The notes below the pieces were generated by a model. It did not search any database, was not told the origin of the DNA, and saw only the letters and a program-made list of their open reading frames with translations. The position numbers and the translations under genes are program-made. Positions 7,562 through 11,589 of a stretch of DNA of 11,589 nucleotides are shown one piece after another; positions within the stretch are counted from its first letter, which is position 1, and each line of letters starts with the position of its first letter. The stretch is from Alphaproteobacteria bacterium (lineage in GTDB: Bacteria > Pseudomonadota > Alphaproteobacteria > Rhizobiales > Devosiaceae), in NCBI GenBank assembly GCA_013152625.1, contig JAADFY010000253.1, positions 1 through 11,589 on the forward strand, written 5' to 3'.

Positions 7562-7592
7562 TCGTTGCCCCCTGGTTCAGGTTGTCAGGTCC

Positions 7593-8591
7593 ATGAGTTT
7601 ACGAGCCATCGATTCCGCCCCTAATGGTACCCCGGCGCCCGCCCCGGAGCGCAATCCCGGCTTTGACCTTGATCTGGGCTGGCTGCGCGCTATCCGCATG
7701 AACCGGTCGGCCCTGGAGCGCCGAGGCGCCACCATCGGCAAGCGCCGGACGGTCAAAAAGCAGTGGCAGGCCGCCTGGTTATTAAAAGCCATTACCCTCA
7801 TTGATCTGACGGCTCTGAATGGCGACGACACCAAAGGGCGCATCGAACGGCTGTGCGCCAAGGCCCGCCATCCGGTGCGTGATGATATTCTTGCCAAACT
7901 GGGCGCGCAAAACCTGCCCATCCGGCCCGGTGCCGTGTGCGTTTATCACGGGTTCGTGCCGGTGGCGGTGGCGGCTTTGAAAGGCTCGGGCATTCCCGTG
8001 GCGGCGGTGTCCACTGGTTTTCCCGCCGGGCTATCGCCCCTTAAAACCAAAATCGCCGAGATCGAAGCCTCGGTAAAAGCCGGCGCGCAGGAAATCGATG
8101 TGGTCATCGAGCGCCATTTCGTGCTCAACGGCGACTGGCGCGGGCTATACCGGCAAATGAAAGCCTTTCGCGCCGCTTGCGGCCCGGCCCACCTTAAAAC
8201 CATTTTAGCGGTGGGCGAACTGGCAACGCTCAATAATGTCGCCCGCGCTTCGCTGGTGTGCATGCTGGCCGGCGCCGACTTTATCAAAACCTCCACCGGC
8301 AAGGAAAAAACCAACGCCACTTTGCCGGTCTCGCTGGCCATGATCCGCATGATCCGCTGGTTTGAGGACGAGACGGGGGTAAAAATCGGCTACAAACCGG
8401 CCGGCGGCATATCCAGCGCCAAGACCGCCCTTGAATATATGGCCTTGGTCAAGGAAGAACTGGGCACCGAATGGCTCAATCCGCACCTGTTCCGGTTTGG
8501 CGCCTCCTCCCTGTTAACCGACATTGAACGCCAGCTGGAACACAACGCCTTTGGCCGCTATGCCGCCGACTACCGCCAGCCACTTGTGTGA
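7593..8591 (+). CDS. deoC: Deoxyribose-phosphate aldolase
   Basis: Class I aldolase (332 aa) that splits 2-deoxyribose-5-phosphate into glyceraldehyde-3-phosphate and acetaldehyde. The Schiff-base lysine is Lys232 in FIKTSTGK. Lys268 in GYKPAGG and Asp169 in EIDVVI match the other conserved catalytic residues. LIDLTALNGDDT (69-80) and STGFPAG (140-146) are further family blocks. It is the long form, with about 60 residues before the barrel, rather than the roughly 220-residue short form, and this is usual for many proteobacterial and animal enzymes. The ribosome binding site is weak. The first residues (Pro/Ala-rich to about 20) are not conserved-looking, so the start could be slightly downstream. 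The ALDH gene follows within 27 bases of the stop. Confidence 0.95.
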   Translation: MSLRAIDSAPNGTPAPAPERNPGFDLDLGWLRAIRMNRSALERRGATIGKRRTVKKQWQAAWLLKAITLIDLTALNGDDTKGRIERLCAKARHPVRDDILAKLGAQNLPIRPGAVCVYHGFVPVAVAALKGSGIPVAAVSTGFPAGLSPLKTKIAEIEASVKAGAQEIDVVIERHFVLNGDWRGLYRQMKAFRAACGPAHLKTILAVGELATLNNVARASLVCMLAGADFIKTSTGKEKTNATLPVSLAMIRMIRWFEDETGVKIGYKPAGGISSAKTALEYMALVKEELGTEWLNPHLFRFGASSLLTDIERQLEHNAFGRYAADYRQPLV

Positions 8592-8618
8592 TTGCCTGAC
8601 CATAAAATCGGATCGCTT

Positions 8619-10988
8619 ATGAACATTGCCGCCATATTTGAAACCCTTGATTACGGGCCTGCCCCTGAAGGGGCGGCGCAGGCAGAGGCCTGGCTGGACA
8701 GCCATGACCGGTCGTTCGGCCATTTCATTGGCGGCAAATGGACAAAACCGGCCCGCCCGTTCGCCACCAAAAACCCCGCCACCGGCGACACCCTGGCCAA
8801 AATTACAGACGGCACCACCGCCGATATCAACAGGGCGGTAAAATCGGCCCGGGAGGCTTTTTCCGGCTGGGGTGCCCTGTCCGGGTTTGAGCGGGCGAAA
8901 TATCTTTATGCCCTGGCCCGGGCATTGCAGAAAAATTCGCGCCTTTTTGCCGTGCTTGAAACCCTTGATAATGGCAAGCCCATCCGCGAAAGCCGCGACG
9001 CCGATATTCCCCTCGCCGCCCGCCATTTCTATCATCACGCCGGCTGGGCCCAGCATCTGGAGCGTAAATTTCCCGACCGGGTGCCCTATGGCGTGTGCGG
9101 CCAGATCATTCCGTGGAATTTCCCCCTGTTAATGCTGTCTTGGAAAATCGCCCCCGCTTTGGCGGCGGGCAACACGGTGGTGCTCAAACCGGCTGAATTT
9201 ACCCCCCTGACTGCCCTGCTGTTTGCCGAGGTCTGCCAGCAGATCGGCCTGCCCCCCGGTGTCGTTAATATCGTTACCGGTGCCGGTGAGACGGGGGCAG
9301 CGCTGGTCGCCCACAAAGATGTCAACAAGATCGCCTTTACCGGCTCCACCGAGGTCGGAAAAGCCATCCGCAAGGTTACCGCAGGCACCGGCAAGGGGCT
9401 TTCCCTCGAACTGGGCGGCAAGGGCCCGTATATTGTGTTTGACGACGCCGATGTGGATAGCGCCATCGAGGGGCTTGTCGATGCCATCTGGTTCAATCAG
9501 GGCCAGGTGTGCTGCGCCGGGTCGCGCCTTCTGGTCCATGAGGCCATCGAGGCCCGTTTCATCAAAAAGCTCAAAACCCGCATGAGCAAATTGCGCATTG
9601 GCGATCCGCTGGACAAGGCCATCGACATTGGCGCCCTGATTGATCCCATCCAGCTAAAACGGATCAATGATCTGTTGGCGGCGGGGGAAAAACAGGGCTG
9701 CATCCGCTTTCAGCCCGAAGGGCCCTTGCCCAAAAAGGGCACGTTCATGAAGCCCACCCTGATCACCGGCGTGTCGCCGGGCCATACGCTGTTTCAGGAG
9801 GAAATATTCGGCCCGGTGCTGGTGGCACTGAGCTTTCGCACCCCGGAAGAAGCCGTGGCCCTGGCCAATAATTCAAAATATGGGCTGGCTGCCACCATCT
9901 GGAGCGAAAACATCAATCTCGCCCTCGACATCGCCCCCAAAATCAAGGCCGGCGTGGTCTGGATCAACTGCGCCAACCAGTTTGACGCCGCCGTCGGGTT
10001 CGGCGGCTACCGGGAAAGCGGGTTTGGCCGCGAGGGCGGGCGCGAAGGCATGACCGCTTACCTCAAACCCGCCTTTGAAAAAGAGCTGGCACCTGCGCCC
10101 GTTGCTGCCGCCCCAAAACCCCCCACTGGTTTTTTGAGCGGCGACATCGACCGCACCGCAAAAATGTATATCGGCGGCAAACAGGCAAGAGGCGACGGGG
10201 GGTATGCAAGGCCCGTCATCGCACCCGATGGCACCCCGGTCGGCGATGTGGCCGAAGGGAACCGCAAGGACATCCGCAACGCTGTTGAAGCGGCCCGCAA
10301 GGCCCTCAAATGGGCCGACGCCCATGCCCATGTGCGCGCCCAGATCCTTTATTTCCTCGGCGAAAACCTTTCCTACCGCCGCGCTGAATTCGCCGATCGT
10401 TTGCGCGCCATGACCGGCGCCACAAAAGACGCGGCAAAACGCGAGGTCGATTTGTCCGTTGAACGCCTGTTCGCCTTTGCCGGCTGGGCTGACAAATATG
10501 ACGGCGCCATCCACAATCCCCCCGTGCGCGCCATAGCCGCTGCCATGGTTGAGCCCCTCGGCGTCATCGCCATCACCGCCCCCGATGAAGCGCCGTTGCT
10601 GGCCGCCATTTCTTTGCTGGCTCCGGCTGTGGCCATGGGCAACCCGGTTGTTCTGGTCCCCTCGGCCACCCACCCCCTGTCCATGACCGACTTCTATCAG
10701 GTGCTTGAAACCTCCGATGTGCCCGCCGGTGTGGTCAATATCGTTAGCGGCGACGCTTTTGAACTCTCAAAAGTTCTCGCCGAACATGACGGGGTCGATG
10801 GCTTGTGGTTTGCCGGCCCGGCAAAGGAGTGCGCCGAAATGGAACGCCTTTCGGTGGGCAACCTCAAACAGACCTGGACCACACGGGGCTTGGGGTTTGA
10901 CTGGACCGACAAAACCATCATGGAAGGCGAATATTTTCTTGAACGCGCCACCCAGATCAAAAACATCTGGGTGCCTTATGGCGCATAA
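8619..10988 (+). CDS. Two-domain aldehyde dehydrogenase of the ALDH16 type
   Basis: NAD(P)-dependent aldehyde dehydrogenase (789 aa). Residues 1 to about 487 form a complete ALDH domain: Asn167 in IIPWNFPLL, catalytic Glu264 in LELGGKGP and catalytic Cys298 in GQVCCAGSR, with the normal 34-residue Glu-Cys spacing. A Pro/Ala linker (about 488-505) leads to a second ALDH-like domain from about 516 to the end. This starts with another YIGGK block but stops after about 270 residues, so it has Rossmann-type parts but no catalytic Cys or Glu motif. This layout and length match ALDH16, in which bacterial members keep the catalytic Cys that mammalian ALDH16A1 lacks. I take the ATG at 8619; an in-frame TTG at 8592, right after the deoC stop, would add nine residues. 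Between deoC and deoA its likely substrate is acetaldehyde made by DeoC, though this is inference. Confidence 0.9.
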   Translation: MNIAAIFETLDYGPAPEGAAQAEAWLDSHDRSFGHFIGGKWTKPARPFATKNPATGDTLAKITDGTTADINRAVKSAREAFSGWGALSGFERAKYLYALARALQKNSRLFAVLETLDNGKPIRESRDADIPLAARHFYHHAGWAQHLERKFPDRVPYGVCGQIIPWNFPLLMLSWKIAPALAAGNTVVLKPAEFTPLTALLFAEVCQQIGLPPGVVNIVTGAGETGAALVAHKDVNKIAFTGSTEVGKAIRKVTAGTGKGLSLELGGKGPYIVFDDADVDSAIEGLVDAIWFNQGQVCCAGSRLLVHEAIEARFIKKLKTRMSKLRIGDPLDKAIDIGALIDPIQLKRINDLLAAGEKQGCIRFQPEGPLPKKGTFMKPTLITGVSPGHTLFQEEIFGPVLVALSFRTPEEAVALANNSKYGLAATIWSENINLALDIAPKIKAGVVWINCANQFDAAVGFGGYRESGFGREGGREGMTAYLKPAFEKELAPAPVAAAPKPPTGFLSGDIDRTAKMYIGGKQARGDGGYARPVIAPDGTPVGDVAEGNRKDIRNAVEAARKALKWADAHAHVRAQILYFLGENLSYRRAEFADRLRAMTGATKDAAKREVDLSVERLFAFAGWADKYDGAIHNPPVRAIAAAMVEPLGVIAITAPDEAPLLAAISLLAPAVAMGNPVVLVPSATHPLSMTDFYQVLETSDVPAGVVNIVSGDAFELSKVLAEHDGVDGLWFAGPAKECAEMERLSVGNLKQTWTTRGLGFDWTDKTIMEGEYFLERATQIKNIWVPYGA

Positions 10989-11012
10989 CCCCACCCGATT
11001 GAGCGCCTGAAA

Positions 11013-11589
11013 ATGGTCTTTTTGCCCCAGGAAATCATTGCCAGAAAACGTGACGGTAAAACCCTCACCACAAAAGAAATCACCCGCTTTATCGAGGGGC
11101 TGATTTCGGGCGAGGTGCGCCCCGAACAGGCGTCCGCCTTTGCCATGGCCGTCTTTTTCCGCCACATGGATTTAGACGAGCGCGTTGCCTTGACCAAAGC
11201 CATGCGCGACAGCGGCGATGTGCTCGACTGGTCGGGCATGAACGGACCCGTGGTCGACAAACATTCCACCGGCGGCGTGGGCGATAATGTCTCGCTGATG
11301 CTCGCCCCCATTCTGGCCGCTTGCGGCGCTTATGTGCCGATGATTTCGGGGCGGGGGCTTGGCCATACCGGCGGCCCCCTGGACAAGTTCGACGCCATTC
11401 CCGGCTATACCACCGCCCCCGACAATGCCCTGTTTCGGGCAACGGTGCGCAAAGTGGGCTGCGCCATTATTGGCCAGACCGGCAATCTCGCCCCGGCTGA
11501 CAAGATTTTATATGCCATACGCGATGTGACGGCCACGGTGGAAAACGTGTCCCTGATCACCGCCTCTATTCTTTCCAAAAAACTGGCCG
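11013..11589 (+). CDS. deoA: Thymidine phosphorylase, 3' end beyond window
   Basis: First 192 residues of the enzyme that phosphorolyses thymidine and deoxyuridine to base plus 2-deoxyribose-1-phosphate. The start MVFLPQEIIARKRDG closely resembles E. coli DeoA, and the ATG lies 24 bases after the ALDH stop with no intervening start. Lys83, His84, Ser85 (KHSTGGVGD), Ser94, Ser112, Arg170, Ser185 and Lys189 match E. coli Lys84, His85, Ser86, Ser95, Ser113, Arg171, Ser186 and Lys190. The one departure is Pro122 where E. coli has Thr123, a phosphate contact (GHTGGP instead of GHTGGT). The frame is open to the last base; the C-terminal part of the alpha/beta domain is outside the window. It is probably co-transcribed with deoC and the ALDH. 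Confidence 0.95.
   Translation, partial: MVFLPQEIIARKRDGKTLTTKEITRFIEGLISGEVRPEQASAFAMAVFFRHMDLDERVALTKAMRDSGDVLDWSGMNGPVVDKHSTGGVGDNVSLMLAPILAACGAYVPMISGRGLGHTGGPLDKFDAIPGYTTAPDNALFRATVRKVGCAIIGQTGNLAPADKILYAIRDVTATVENVSLITASILSKKLA

Noticed and set aside
7593..7772. N-terminal extension of DeoC as a fused domain
   Set aside because: A leader of about 60 residues is common in the long DeoC form, and no separate domain can be recognised in it.
9721..9740. GGGCCC and GCCC-AAAAA-GGGC repeats inside the ALDH gene as a regulatory hairpin
   Set aside because: The stems are short (4-5 bp), lie in conserved coding sequence and fit GC-rich codon use.

Overview
The window reads as a piece of an alphaproteobacterial chromosome. 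It is GC-rich, every gene is on the + strand, and the spacing is tight, with four-base ATGA start/stop overlaps. The best-matching families (a YnjCD-type ABC transporter, a BMP-type nucleoside ABC transporter, long-form DeoC, bacterial ALDH16 and proteobacterial DeoA) fit that group. I cannot name a genus.

Region 1 (1-2204) is the end of a YnjBCD-type ABC transporter operon. It holds a double-length permease whose 5' end is cut by the window edge, and its ATPase. The binding protein expected for such a system would lie upstream. The substrate of this family is not settled.

Region 2 (2205-2348) is the largest non-coding gap. It carries overlapping AT-rich inverted repeats and a good ribosome binding site, and probably holds the promoter and operator of the operon that follows.

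Region 3 (2349-7497) encodes a complete BMP/PnrA-type nucleoside importer: periplasmic binding protein, double-NBD ATPase and two permeases. A cytidine deaminase follows directly. A perfect GC-rich hairpin sits in the first codons of the ATPase gene, just after the binding-protein gene.

Region 4 (7593-11589) encodes deoxyribose-phosphate aldolase (deoC), a two-domain ALDH16-type aldehyde dehydrogenase and the first 192 residues of thymidine phosphorylase (deoA), which runs off the window.

Together, regions 3 and 4 look like a pyrimidine (deoxy)nucleoside uptake and catabolism operon. Nucleosides are imported, and Cdd deaminates (deoxy)cytidine to (deoxy)uridine. DeoA releases the base and deoxyribose-1-phosphate, and a phosphopentomutase (not in the window) converts this to deoxyribose-5-phosphate. 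DeoC splits that into glyceraldehyde-3-phosphate and acetaldehyde, and the ALDH is well placed to oxidise the acetaldehyde to acetate. The pathway parts are known. The less ordinary points are ALDH16 inside a deo cluster, the hairpin between importer genes, and a Thr-to-Pro change at a phosphate-binding position of DeoA. I saw no mobile element, CRISPR array, tRNA or rRNA, and no gene-free stretch over 300 bases.
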